A DNA stretch of 64,000 nt from Mariniflexile sp044335535. Lineage in GTDB: Bacteria; Bacteroidota; Bacteroidia; Flavobacteriales; Flavobacteriaceae. Location of the stretch: contig NZ_JBIQVZ010000001.1 of assembly GCF_044335535.1 (NCBI RefSeq), positions 620,001 through 684,000 on the forward strand. The letters run 5' to 3'. This document shows positions 50,530 to 59,045 of the stretch, in pieces. The translations under genes and the position numbers were made by a program. Positions within the stretch are counted from its first letter, which is position 1. Each line of letters starts with the position of its first letter. The notes under the pieces were generated by a model. The model searched no databases and was not told the origin of the DNA. It saw nothing but the letters and a program-made list of their open reading frames with translations.

Positions 50530-51726
50530 TTATCTTATTTGTCCATTGCCATGAACATACCATTTATTGGTTACCAAATGTTCCAACCCGATAGGGCCTC
50601 TTTGGTGTAATTTATCGGTACTGATTGCCAGCTCACCACCTAAACCTAATTGGCTACCATCGGTAAAACGAGTAGATGCATTATGATAAACCGCCGCTGT
50701 ATCTACATTGGCCATAAAAGTTTCAGCAACATCGTTATTTGTTGTGATAATAGAAGATGAATGACCACCAGAATATTTATTAATCATAGCGATCGTAGCT
50801 TCATTAGAATCTATTTCAGCCATAGCAATTTTATAATCTAAAAATTCCTCATACCAGATATCATCAGACTCAATGGCTTCAACACCTTCAAATTTTGAAA
50901 TGGCTTCATCACCTAAAATCTGTACTTTAAATTCTTTTAATTTAGAAATCAAAGCTTTAATAAAAGCTTCTTTATTTGGTAGATTTTCATCAATCAACAC
51001 CTTATCTAAAGCATTACATGCTGAAATTTTAGCTGTTTTCGCATTGATAATCACGTTTAAAGCAATTTGTTGGTCTGCGTCTTTGTGAACATACACAAAG
51101 TTATTTCCTCGTCCACTGATAATTACCGGACATGTAGCATGTTGCTTAACAAAAGCAATTAAACGCTCGCCTCCACGAGGTACTATTAAATCCACTTTTT
51201 GGGTTGGATTTTCTAAAAAAGCCTGTGTCTCCGTTCTGTTGAATTGTAGATATTCAACCCAATCGGTTGAAGCACCATGTTCTTTCAATGCTTGATGCCA
51301 CAATTCAACTATTTTTAAATTAGATTTTAAAGACTCTTTCCCTCCTTTTAATAGAATTTTATTTCCCGATTTAAAAGCGATTCCTGCGGCCTCGACTGTC
51401 ACATCTGGTCTCGATTCATAAATAATCAACACCGTTCCAAAAGAAGCTGTTTTATTGTAAACTTGCATCCCGTTATCATGCTTAAAACTAAAGCGTTCAA
51501 TACCTACAGGATCTCTTTGTGCTGCTAAATGTGTTACCGAAGCAATCATTTCATCCACTTTGGAATCATCTACTTTTAAACGGTCGTACATAGAAATATC
51601 AGCACCATCATAAGCATCTAAATCGGCTTTGTTAATCTTAATAATAGCGGCTCTTTCAGAATCTAAAAGTGTTGCCATTTTAAGTAATACGTCGTTTCTT
51701 GTTTCTATGTTTAATAAAGTATTCAT
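50530..51726 (-). CDS. proA: Gamma-glutamyl phosphate reductase
   Basis: Second step of proline synthesis, NADPH-dependent. The 398-residue aldehyde-dehydrogenase-fold protein has IIYESRPDVTVEAAG, LKGGKE, IVPRGGERL and the catalytic cysteine in ISACNALDKVL. Paired with proB two bases downstream. ATG 51726 chosen; upstream frame is repeat sequence. Confidence 0.95.
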   Translation of the reverse strand: MNTLLNIETRNDVLLKMATLLDSERAAIIKINKADLDAYDGADISMYDRLKVDDSKVDEMIASVTHLAAQRDPVGIERFSFKHDNGMQVYNKTASFGTVLIIYESRPDVTVEAAGIAFKSGNKILLKGGKESLKSNLKIVELWHQALKEHGASTDWVEYLQFNRTETQAFLENPTQKVDLIVPRGGERLIAFVKQHATCPVIISGRGNNFVYVHKDADQQIALNVIINAKTAKISACNALDKVLIDENLPNKEAFIKALISKLKEFKVQILGDEAISKFEGVEAIESDDIWYEEFLDYKIAMAEIDSNEATIAMINKYSGGHSSSIITTNNDVAETFMANVDTAAVYHNASTRFTDGSQLGLGGELAISTDKLHQRGPIGLEHLVTNKWYVHGNGQIR

Positions 51727-51750
51727 TTTTTTGTTTTTTTGTTTTGAGTT

Positions 51751-51911
51751 ACAAAGTTTCAAAGCTGCAAAGTTACAAAGTTAGTGAGCTGCTTAGCTGT
51801 AAAATTGTCTGCCTGTTAGATTTTGATACTTTTACTCTTAGGCACTCTGTTTCTCAGTTACTTTGAAACTTTGAAACTTTGATACTTTGAAACTCTGTTA
51901 CTTTGAAACTT
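51751..51911. repeat. Inverted pair of octamer arrays in the argD-proA spacer
   Basis: Left array 51751-51783 repeats CAAAGTTT-type octamers; right array 51856-51911 repeats the complement AACTTTGA six to seven times. Together they could form a long imperfect hairpin occupying most of the spacer. Confidence 0.85.
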
Positions 51912-51915
51912 CTTT

Positions 51916-53061
51916 CTATTTCTCAACTTCTATTGGCTCTAGAGTTTTCTTAAGTGCTTCAAAAAATTGATTTACATGTGCTTTTTTAATGGTTAATGGT
52001 GGTAAAATTCTAATTAACTTTTTGTTTGAAGCGCCACCGGTGAAAACATGATGCTCATAAATAAGCTTTTTCCTTAGCTCTCCAACTTCAAAATCGAATT
52101 CCAATCCAATCATTAATCCTTTTCCTTTAATAGTTTTTATCTGCGGAATTGTTTTAGCGATGCTAATAAAATATGCTGAAATGTCATTGACATTATCTAT
52201 CAATTTCTCATCTTCAATCGTATTTAAAACCGCTAACCCTGCCGCACAGGCTAAATGATTTCCGCCAAATGTGGTACCCAACATACCGTGTTTTGCTTCA
52301 ATACTTGGATGTATTAAAATGCCTCCTATCGGAAAACCATTCCCCATACCTTTAGCAATTGAAATAATTTCCGGTGTTACATTGTAATACTGAAACGCAA
52401 AGAATTTCCCGGAACGTCCGTAACCCGATTGCACCTCATCAGCAATAAAATAGGTATTGTTCGCTTTACAAAGTGCGTCTACTTGCTCAAAAAACTCGGC
52501 AGTTCCTTGGTCTAATCCGCCAACCCCTTGAATAAATTCTACAATAACCGCACAAACATCACCTTTTTCTAATTCTCTTTTAACACCTTCAACATCATTC
52601 AAAGCCAAAAAAGTGACTTGTTGTTGTGCATTGATGGGGGCTACAATGTTTTTATTATCAGTTACTGCCACCGCTGCCGATGTACGCCCATGAAACCCAT
52701 TATTAAAAGCGATAACTCGTGCTTTACCTGTTTTAAACGAAGCTAGCTTTAAAGCATTTTCATTGGCTTCAGCACCCGAATTGCACAAAAACAATTCATA
52801 ATCTTTACAACCTGATAATTTTTCAATTTTATCAGCTAATGCAACCTGCAACGGATTTTGAATCGCATTGGAATAAAATCCAAGTTTAGAAACTTGATTG
52901 GTAACGGCTTCTACATAATTGGGATGCGAATGCCCTATAGAAATTACGGCATGACCTCCGTAAAGGTCTAAATATTCAACTCCTGCATCGTCGTAAACGT
53001 GCATATCTTTTCCAGAAACTGGAGTTACATTATATAATGGATAAACGTCAAATAATGGCAT
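51916..53061 (-). CDS. argD: Acyl-ornithine aminotransferase
   Basis: Class III PLP aminotransferase of 381 residues from MPLFDVYPLYNVTPV. FLCNSGAEANENALKLA, FHGRTSAAV, ADEVQSGYGRSGKFFAF and the PLP lysine in SIAKGMGNGFPIGG are clear. Transfers the amino group to acyl-glutamate semialdehyde; could also serve ornithine/proline interconversion. Lies one base after the proC stop. Confidence 0.94.
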   Translation of the reverse strand: MPLFDVYPLYNVTPVSGKDMHVYDDAGVEYLDLYGGHAVISIGHSHPNYVEAVTNQVSKLGFYSNAIQNPLQVALADKIEKLSGCKDYELFLCNSGAEANENALKLASFKTGKARVIAFNNGFHGRTSAAVAVTDNKNIVAPINAQQQVTFLALNDVEGVKRELEKGDVCAVIVEFIQGVGGLDQGTAEFFEQVDALCKANNTYFIADEVQSGYGRSGKFFAFQYYNVTPEIISIAKGMGNGFPIGGILIHPSIEAKHGMLGTTFGGNHLACAAGLAVLNTIEDEKLIDNVNDISAYFISIAKTIPQIKTIKGKGLMIGLEFDFEVGELRKKLIYEHHVFTGGASNKKLIRILPPLTIKKAHVNQFFEALKKTLEPIEVEK

Positions 53062-53062
53062 T

Positions 53063-53857
53063 TTAATTCTTTTTAATTTGATTAATTTTTTCAAACGAAG
53101 CCACAATACCTTGTATTAAGGCGGAACTCAATCCTTGGTGCTCCATGGCATTTAAACCTTCAATAGTACAACCACTTGGAGTTGTTACGCGGTCTATTTC
53201 CTGCTCTGGATGTCTTCCTGATTCCAGTAACAAACTGGCGGCCCCAAAACACGTTTGTGTAGCTAATTCATGTGCCTGTTCTGCTTCAAAACCTAATTGT
53301 ATGGCACCTTGCGTTGTAGCACGCACAAGGCGCATCCAAAATGCAATACCACTGGCACAAATAACGGTTGCTGCTTGCACCAAATCTTCAGGAATTACCA
53401 TGGTTGTTCCTAATTGGTTAAATATATTTTGAGCTAAAGCCACCTTATCTTGCGCTTTGTCATTGGCTGCAATACAAGTCATGGATTTACCAATAGAAAT
53501 AGCCGTATTTGGCATCACACGAATGATGTTTTTATCTTTCCCTAGAATACCTTCAATTCTAGCAATATCAACACCTGCAGCCACCGAAATAACCACATGA
53601 TTAGCGGTAATCTTAGAAGCAACACTTTCTAACACCGCATTGATATGTTTTGGTTGCAAAGCGAATATTACCATATCCGATTGTTCTACAGCTAATATAT
53701 TATCACTGGTAACAGTAACATTATCTACCGAATTAAAACTATTTACAGCCGTCGTATTCTTATCGCTTAAGTATAAAGACGTAAACGTTTTATTTTTAAT
53801 CAGCCCTTTTGCAATAGAGCTTCCTAAGTTTCCTGTTCCTATAATAGCTATTTTCAT
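53063..53857 (-). CDS. proC: Pyrroline-5-carboxylate reductase
   Basis: Last step of proline synthesis. The 264-residue product has the NADPH motif IAIIGTGNLGSSIAKGL, RVMPNTAISIGKSMT and the C-terminal dimer helix TTPSGCTIEGLNAMEHQGL. Placing proC, proA and proB between arg genes joins the two glutamate-derived pathways in one transcript. A short TAACAAC-type heptamer run precedes the start (53858-53882). Confidence 0.95.
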   Translation of the reverse strand: MKIAIIGTGNLGSSIAKGLIKNKTFTSLYLSDKNTTAVNSFNSVDNVTVTSDNILAVEQSDMVIFALQPKHINAVLESVASKITANHVVISVAAGVDIARIEGILGKDKNIIRVMPNTAISIGKSMTCIAANDKAQDKVALAQNIFNQLGTTMVIPEDLVQAATVICASGIAFWMRLVRATTQGAIQLGFEAEQAHELATQTCFGAASLLLESGRHPEQEIDRVTTPSGCTIEGLNAMEHQGLSSALIQGIVASFEKINQIKKN

Positions 53858-53899
53858 AGTGTCGTTATTGGTTGTTAGTCATTATTTTTAATTATTTTC

Positions 53900-53970
53900 C
53901 TCCCCTAATTCCTCCGAAAAAAGGGAAAAACCCACATAAATCCCTTCCTTTTGGGAAGGTTAGCTGGGGT
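53900..53970. repeat. Family D element pair between argC and proC
   Basis: CCTCCCCTAATTCCTCC and TTCCTTTTGGGAAGGTTAGCTGGGG, ending at the argC stop codon. Confidence 0.6.
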
Positions 53971-54948
53971 TTAAAAATAGGTCGCTTTTAACTGCAACCC
54001 TGTGGTTTCATCCAAACCAAACATTAAATTCATATTCTGAATTGCTTGGCCTGAAGCTCCTTTCAATAAATTATCAATAATACTTGTTACCAATAATTTA
54101 TTATTGTGTTTATGTAAATGGATTAAACACTTATTTGTGTTAACCACTTGTTTTAAATGCAACACCTCATCTGAAACAAACGTGAATTTAGCATCATTAT
54201 AAAATGTTTTAAATACATCTTTTGCCTCTTCTAAACTGCCTTCAAAATTAGTGTAAACTGTTGCAAAAATACCTCTTGAAAAATTCCCTCTATTTGGCAT
54301 AAATAAAATTTCAGAATCAAAACTGCTTTGCAATTGATTAACCGATTGATTAATCTCACCTAAATGCTGATGTGTAAACGGTTTGTAATACGAAAAGTTA
54401 TTATCTCTCCATGGAAAATGTGAGGTTTCAGATAATGATGTTCCCGCACCAGTAGCGCCTGTTACTGCATTGATGTGCACATCGTTATTTAGCAATCCTT
54501 TTTCAGCAAGTGGCAATAACGCCAATTGAATAGCTGTTGCAAAACATCCTGGATTTGCTATATAATTTGCTTTTTTAATGGCGTCTCTTTGTAATTCCGG
54601 TAAGCCGTAAACAAAGGTTTTATCATGAAACACTTTATCTTTTTCAAGACGGAAATCGTTTCCTAAATCAATAATCTTTGTATTTTCAGAAAATGCATTA
54701 GCCGATAAAAATTTCACAGAGTTTCCATGACCCAAACATAAAAATAGTACATCTACATGTGGATTGATGGTGTTGGTAAATTTTAAATCTAGGTCACCAA
54801 ATAAATCTTGGTGCACACTGCTAATGTTATTTCCAGCATTGGATGTACTGTACACAAAGTCAATAGCAGCTTCTGGATGATTAATTAACAATCTAATTAG
54901 TTCACCAGCTGTATAACCAGCACCTCCAATAATACCTACTTGAATCAT
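53971..54948 (-). CDS. argC: N-acyl-gamma-glutamyl-phosphate reductase
   Basis: Third arginine step. The 325-residue protein has the NADP motif VGIIGGAGYTAGELIRLL, the catalytic cysteine in YIANPGCFATAIQLAL and FMPNRGNFSRGIFAT. Three bases after argG. Confidence 0.95.
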   Translation of the reverse strand: MIQVGIIGGAGYTAGELIRLLINHPEAAIDFVYSTSNAGNNISSVHQDLFGDLDLKFTNTINPHVDVLFLCLGHGNSVKFLSANAFSENTKIIDLGNDFRLEKDKVFHDKTFVYGLPELQRDAIKKANYIANPGCFATAIQLALLPLAEKGLLNNDVHINAVTGATGAGTSLSETSHFPWRDNNFSYYKPFTHQHLGEINQSVNQLQSSFDSEILFMPNRGNFSRGIFATVYTNFEGSLEEAKDVFKTFYNDAKFTFVSDEVLHLKQVVNTNKCLIHLHKHNNKLLVTSIIDNLLKGASGQAIQNMNLMFGLDETTGLQLKATYF

Positions 54949-54951
54949 TTT

Positions 54952-56127
54952 TTAAGAATTTACTTGATGATATATTTTATTTTGATTTCCAAAGATTTTT
55001 ATAAATCCTTTAGCTTCATCTGCTGTCCAACCTCTATTTTCTTCACCATAGCTACCAAACTTAGCATTCATTAAATCGTGTTCAGAACTAATGCCATCTA
55101 AGTTAAAATGATATGGCTTTAATGTTACAAACACATCGCCAGTTACCATTTCTTGACTGCTCTGTAAAAAAGCTTCAATATTACGCATCACTGGATCTAA
55201 ATATTGCCCTTCGTGTAAATGCATGCCATAGAAACTCGCTAAATATTCTTTGTGTTGTAATTGCCATTTAGTAAGCGTGTGTTTTTCTAACAGGTGATGT
55301 GCTTTAATGGTAATTAATGCCGCAGGTGCTTCAAAACCAACACGCCCTTTAATACCTACAATCGTATCACCCACATGAATATCTCTACCAATAGCATAAG
55401 CTTTAGCCAAATTATTTAGGGTTTCAATATTAATTTCAGGATCGTTTTCAATACCGTTTACAGCAACCAACTCGCCTTTTTCAAAAGTTAATTTTACTTT
55501 TTCTTCTTCAGCATGCTTTAATTGCGAAGGGTAGGCGCTATCTGGCAATGGTTTATCTGAGGTTAAGGTTTCAGAGCCGCCAACACTGGTTCCCCAAAGT
55601 CCTTTGTTAACCGAGTATTTTGCTTTTTCCCAAGACATATCAATCCCATTGGCTTTTAAATAGTCAATTTCTTCTTGTCTGGTTAATTTCTCGTCTCTAA
55701 TTGGCGTAATGATTTGGATTTCCGGAGCCAATGTTTGAAAAATCATATCGAAACGCACTTGGTCGTTTCCTGCGCCTGTACTACCATGTGCAATATATTC
55801 GGCACCTATACTTTTAGCATACTCAACAATTTCGATAGCCTGAATAATACGTTCGGCACTAACAGAAAGCGGATAGGTGTTGTTTTTTAACACATTACCA
55901 AAAATTAAATACTTCACTACTTTTTGATAAAATGTCGCTACAGCATCAATATTCTTATAGGTTGAAACACCCATTTTGTAGGCGTTCGATTCTATATGCT
56001 CAATTTCGGCTTTTGTAAATCCACCTGTATTTACGCTCACCGCATGTACATCAAACTTTTTAGATAAACTTACGGCACAATATGATGTGTCTAATCCGCC
56101 ACTATATGCTATTACTAATTTTTTCAT
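54952..56127 (-). CDS. argG: Argininosuccinate synthase
   Basis: Joins citrulline and aspartate. The 391-residue protein begins KKLVIAYSGGLDTSYCAV (PP-loop) and has AHGSTGAGNDQVRFD and WGTSVGGSET. Downstream of the GNAT gene with family A copy 7 in the 36-base gap. Confidence 0.95.
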   Translation of the reverse strand: MKKLVIAYSGGLDTSYCAVSLSKKFDVHAVSVNTGGFTKAEIEHIESNAYKMGVSTYKNIDAVATFYQKVVKYLIFGNVLKNNTYPLSVSAERIIQAIEIVEYAKSIGAEYIAHGSTGAGNDQVRFDMIFQTLAPEIQIITPIRDEKLTRQEEIDYLKANGIDMSWEKAKYSVNKGLWGTSVGGSETLTSDKPLPDSAYPSQLKHAEEEKVKLTFEKGELVAVNGIENDPEINIETLNNLAKAYAIGRDIHVGDTIVGIKGRVGFEAPAALITIKAHHLLEKHTLTKWQLQHKEYLASFYGMHLHEGQYLDPVMRNIEAFLQSSQEMVTGDVFVTLKPYHFNLDGISSEHDLMNAKFGSYGEENRGWTADEAKGFIKIFGNQNKIYHQVNS

Positions 56128-56145
56128 TGAAAATCATTTTTTTTA

Positions 56146-56163
56146 TTTCCGCGAAGGCGGAAA
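56146..56163. repeat. Junction hairpin family A, copy 7
   Basis: TTTCCGC/GCGGAAA around GAAG, filling the GNAT-argG gap right after the GNAT stop. Confidence 0.75.
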
Positions 56164-56781
56164 TCATTTTTTATCTTTTTTTAAAAACATGGTTTCTTTA
56201 ATATGTTTTAATCTATTAAAAACCTTCTCTTTTATTTTTTTGGGTTCACTTTTATCTTTATCCTTTGGGTCATACAACATTCCTGTACACAAACACATTT
56301 TTCTGTTGGTACGTGTTAAAACATCATAATTTTTACAGGTTTGGCAGCCATCCCAAAAGGTTGGATCGTCGGTTAATTCTGAAAACGGTACGGGCTTATA
56401 GCCTAAATCCGTATTCATTTTCATTACAGCTAAACCCGTTGTAATACTAAACACTTTCGCATCGGGAAACTTGGTTCTTGAATGTTTAAATACTTTATGC
56501 TTTATTTTTTTTGCTAAACCAGCACCTCTATAATCGGGATGAACAATTAAACCGGAATTGGCTACAAACTTACCATGACCCCAAAGCTCAATATAACAAA
56601 AGCCTGCAAACGTATCACCATCTAAAGCAATAACGGCATTTCCGTTTACCATTTTCTTTGTTATATATTCGGGTGTTCTTCTGGCAATACCCGTGCCTCT
56701 AACAGCGGCAGATTCTGCAATAGTTTCGCAAATAATTTCTGCGTATTTAGAATGTGATATATCGGCAATAACAATTTTCAT
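56164..56781 (-). CDS. GNAT acyltransferase, probable glutamate N-acyltransferase (ArgA-like)
   Basis: A 205-residue GNAT protein with the acyl-CoA loop YRGAGLA at 84-90 and SGLIVHPDYR before it. It is the first gene of the arginine operon, in the position where argA is expected, and no argA or argJ is otherwise visible, so it likely acylates glutamate. After the GNAT core comes a four-cysteine element (C146-x2-C149 and C163-x-C165) and a basic tail, not standard for ArgA; metal binding is possible. Could use acetyl- or succinyl-CoA. Confidence 0.78.
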   Translation of the reverse strand: MKIVIADISHSKYAEIICETIAESAAVRGTGIARRTPEYITKKMVNGNAVIALDGDTFAGFCYIELWGHGKFVANSGLIVHPDYRGAGLAKKIKHKVFKHSRTKFPDAKVFSITTGLAVMKMNTDLGYKPVPFSELTDDPTFWDGCQTCKNYDVLTRTNRKMCLCTGMLYDPKDKDKSEPKKIKEKVFNRLKHIKETMFLKKDKK

Positions 56782-56855
56782 TGTCTTGATTTTGAATTAA
56801 CTGTTATAAAAATGTTTTTTTTATTGATATAAGAACCGGACTCACCTAGGTTCAT
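56778..56855 (-). CDS. Short upstream ORF overlapping the GNAT start
   Basis: A 25-codon frame from ATG 56855 whose TGA overlaps the GNAT ATG as ATGA. It starts 17 bases after the leader ORF stop and within a CCTAGG-centred hairpin. It is not rich in Arg or Pro. Coupled translation onto GNAT is possible; it may equally be chance. Confidence 0.3.
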   Translation of the reverse strand: MNLGESGSYINKKNIFITVNSKSRQ

Positions 56856-56871
56856 AAAAAGAAGCTCACCC

Positions 56872-56964
56872 TTACGGGCGACGGGGAAAAAAGCGACGCT
56901 CACCACAAGTAATTATTGTAGTTGAAGTGTAATAAAACGATATGTTTGAAATATCTTTAAACAT
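56872..56964 (-). CDS. Arg/Pro leader peptide of the arginine-proline operon
   Basis: A 30-codon frame from ATG 56964 to TAA 56872, 90 bases before the GNAT gene. It ends GERRFFPRRP-stop: four Arg and two Pro codons in the last eight residues, while none occur in the first 22. The operon downstream makes exactly arginine and proline. The Arg codons overlap the 5' arm of a hairpin (TCGCCC/GGGTGA, GTAA loop) followed by a T-rich stretch, and a second hairpin GAACC/GGTTC lies at about 56833-56853. This fits ribosome-mediated attenuation, although the terminator is weaker than at pheA. Confidence 0.7.
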   Translation of the reverse strand: MFKDISNISFYYTSTTIITCGERRFFPRRP

Positions 56965-57206
56965 TTTTCTTTTTAGAGGCGTAAAAGTATTATTTTATTT
57001 TTTATGATAAAAACGAAATGTAGGGTTTTTGTTGAATATTACGAATTATTAACAGAACTAAGCCATTAACGTGGGATTTTCTAAAAATAAACCCATTAAT
57101 TGTGTTTTTTTTAACAACACTATTTAAAAAGTATCCTAACCATCCCTTAAGTACCTAAAATAGAATCTACGCCATCAAACAAACGAGGACAAATCTTTAT
57201 TTTTTA
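56965..57206. other. Spacer upstream of the arginine leader
   Basis: About 240 AT-rich bases between the leader ORF and the DUF1080 gene (the leader features occupy the other part of the 425-base gap). It should hold the arginine operon promoter; I found no perfect TTTG/TAnnTTTG pair and no ArgR-type box. Confidence 0.4.
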
Positions 57207-57968
57207 TTAGTTCAGTTCCCTGACCCAAATATTCCGATAGCTAACACCACTGTTATCTCCGTGGTCTTGCAGCATTAATGGCGCCTTACCGTGTGGGGTG
57301 TTTTTTGGCCAGCCAATATATTCGGTAGTTCCTTTAATCGTTACGTGGTCTTGAATCAACACGTTATTATGGAGTACTGTAATGGTAGCCGATTTTGTTT
57401 TATTTCCTTTGGAATCAAACTCAGGGGCATGGTAAATAATATCATACACATTCCAATCTCCTGTTGGCGCAGATGCTTTTGCTAATGGAATGGACTGTTT
57501 GTAAATAGACCCCACTTGCCCATTAACATAAGTATCATTATTATTATTGTCCAACACCTGAACTTCATAGCGCTTTTGAAGAAATACACCACTATTGCTT
57601 TTGCTTTGATTAGAACCTGTGTTTTCAAGTGAAGAACGCCATTCTATATGCAATTGAACACTACCGAAATTCCTTTTTGTTTGAATATCTCCCGTTTTGT
57701 CTTTAACTGTCATACTACCATCATTATTTAAAACCCACTTCACTTCAGTGGAATCAATCACTGAAATCCATTCATCAAAATTGGCCCCATCAAAGAGCAC
57801 AATGGCATCTGATGGTATTTTTGTTTCTGGATCTACGATCACTACTTTAGGTTTTGGCTCCCAAATTTCAGTCTCTTCTGGTTTTGTTGGTTCTTGAGCA
57901 ACAGTTACGGTTACATTGGACGCAAAAAAAAGTAAGCCTAAAATTCCAATTGTTATTATTCTTTTCAT
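57207..57968 (-). CDS. 3-keto-disaccharide hydrolase family (DUF1080) protein
   Basis: A 253-residue secreted protein with a signal peptide ending near VTVAQ and a concanavalin-like DUF1080 domain: IVLFDGANFDEWIS, MTVKDKTGDIQTK, FGSVQLHIEWR, SNSGVFLQKRYEVQVLD, GDWNVYDIIY and LMLQDHGDNSGVSYRNIWVREL. Recent work ties this family to hydrolysis of 3-keto-glycosides. Last gene of the sugar operon; fits periplasmic cleavage after oxidation by the GMC dehydrogenase. Confidence 0.9.
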   Translation of the reverse strand: MKRIITIGILGLLFFASNVTVTVAQEPTKPEETEIWEPKPKVVIVDPETKIPSDAIVLFDGANFDEWISVIDSTEVKWVLNNDGSMTVKDKTGDIQTKRNFGSVQLHIEWRSSLENTGSNQSKSNSGVFLQKRYEVQVLDNNNNDTYVNGQVGSIYKQSIPLAKASAPTGDWNVYDIIYHAPEFDSKGNKTKSATITVLHNNVLIQDHVTIKGTTEYIGWPKNTPHGKAPLMLQDHGDNSGVSYRNIWVRELN

Positions 57969-57989
57969 TGCTAAGAGTTTTATTTTTTA

Positions 57990-59045
57990 TTAAATACCAA
58001 GTATTCTTCTTAATTGATCTTCATCTGTATTACCTCCACCGGCAAAATCATCGAACGCCTTATTGGTGGCTTCAATAATATGGTTTGTTATAAATGAAAC
58101 ACCCTCTTTTGCGCCTTGTTCCGGGCTTTTAATAACGCATTCCCATTCCAGAACCGCCCAAACATCACATCCATATTCTGTAAGTTTTGAGAACACCTTT
58201 TTAAAATCCACCTGACCATCTCCAGGCGAACGATAACGTCCTGCTCTATCTTTCCAGTCATTATACCCTCCAAACGTTCCCTTTTTTCCTGTTGGATTAA
58301 ATTCTGAGTCCTTCACATGGAACGCTTTAATAAATTGATGGTAATGATCTATGTAGGCCATGTAATCAAGTTGCTGAAGCACAAAATGTGATGGATCGTA
58401 TAAAATATTAACCCTTTTATGATTTCCTGTTGCTGCCAAAAAACGCTCAAACGTATCTCCGTCATGGATATCCTCTACCGGATGCACTTCATAACATACA
58501 TCCACGCCATTGTCCTCAAATGCATTTAAAATTGGCTTCCAGCGGTCAGCAAGTTCTCTAAATCCCATATCCACTAACCCTTTTGGTTGTTGAGGCCATG
58601 GATGCACCATGGGCCATAACAAAGACCCTGAAAATGTAGCATGCGCTTTTAATTTCAATCGCCTACTTGCAATGGCCGCATGTTTCATTTCTTGAATGGC
58701 CCAAGCTGTTCTTTCTTTTGGTTTTCCTTTTAAATGGGCTGGGGCAAATGCATCAAACAGGATGTCATATGCCGGATGCACTGCCACTAACTGCCCTTGG
58801 ATATGGGTGGAAAGTTCTGTTAATTCTAAACCATAAGAGTTTATTTTTCCTAGCAACTCATCACAATAGGTTTGGCTTTCTGCCGCTTTTGACAAATCAA
58901 TAAGTCGTTCGTCAAGCGTTGGCATTTGAATGCCTTTATACCCTAAATCACTTGCCCATTTACATAACCCATCCAAAGAATTGAATGGTGCTTTGTCATC
59001 CATAAATTGCGCTAAAAATATGGCAGGTCCTTTTATAGTCTTCAT
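57990..59045 (-). CDS. Sugar phosphate isomerase/epimerase-type TIM barrel
   Basis: A 351-residue cytosolic xylose-isomerase-like barrel: AQFMDDKAPF, DLGYKGIQMPTLDERL, VCYEVHPVEDIHDGDTFE, NILYDPSHFVLQQLDY and WECVIKSPEQGAKEGV. Metal ligands Glu/Asp/His are in these motifs. Its ATG overlaps the oxidoreductase stop by one base. Probably acts on a keto-sugar intermediate. Confidence 0.88.
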   Translation of the reverse strand: MKTIKGPAIFLAQFMDDKAPFNSLDGLCKWASDLGYKGIQMPTLDERLIDLSKAAESQTYCDELLGKINSYGLELTELSTHIQGQLVAVHPAYDILFDAFAPAHLKGKPKERTAWAIQEMKHAAIASRRLKLKAHATFSGSLLWPMVHPWPQQPKGLVDMGFRELADRWKPILNAFEDNGVDVCYEVHPVEDIHDGDTFERFLAATGNHKRVNILYDPSHFVLQQLDYMAYIDHYHQFIKAFHVKDSEFNPTGKKGTFGGYNDWKDRAGRYRSPGDGQVDFKKVFSKLTEYGCDVWAVLEWECVIKSPEQGAKEGVSFITNHIIEATNKAFDDFAGGGNTDEDQLRRILGI

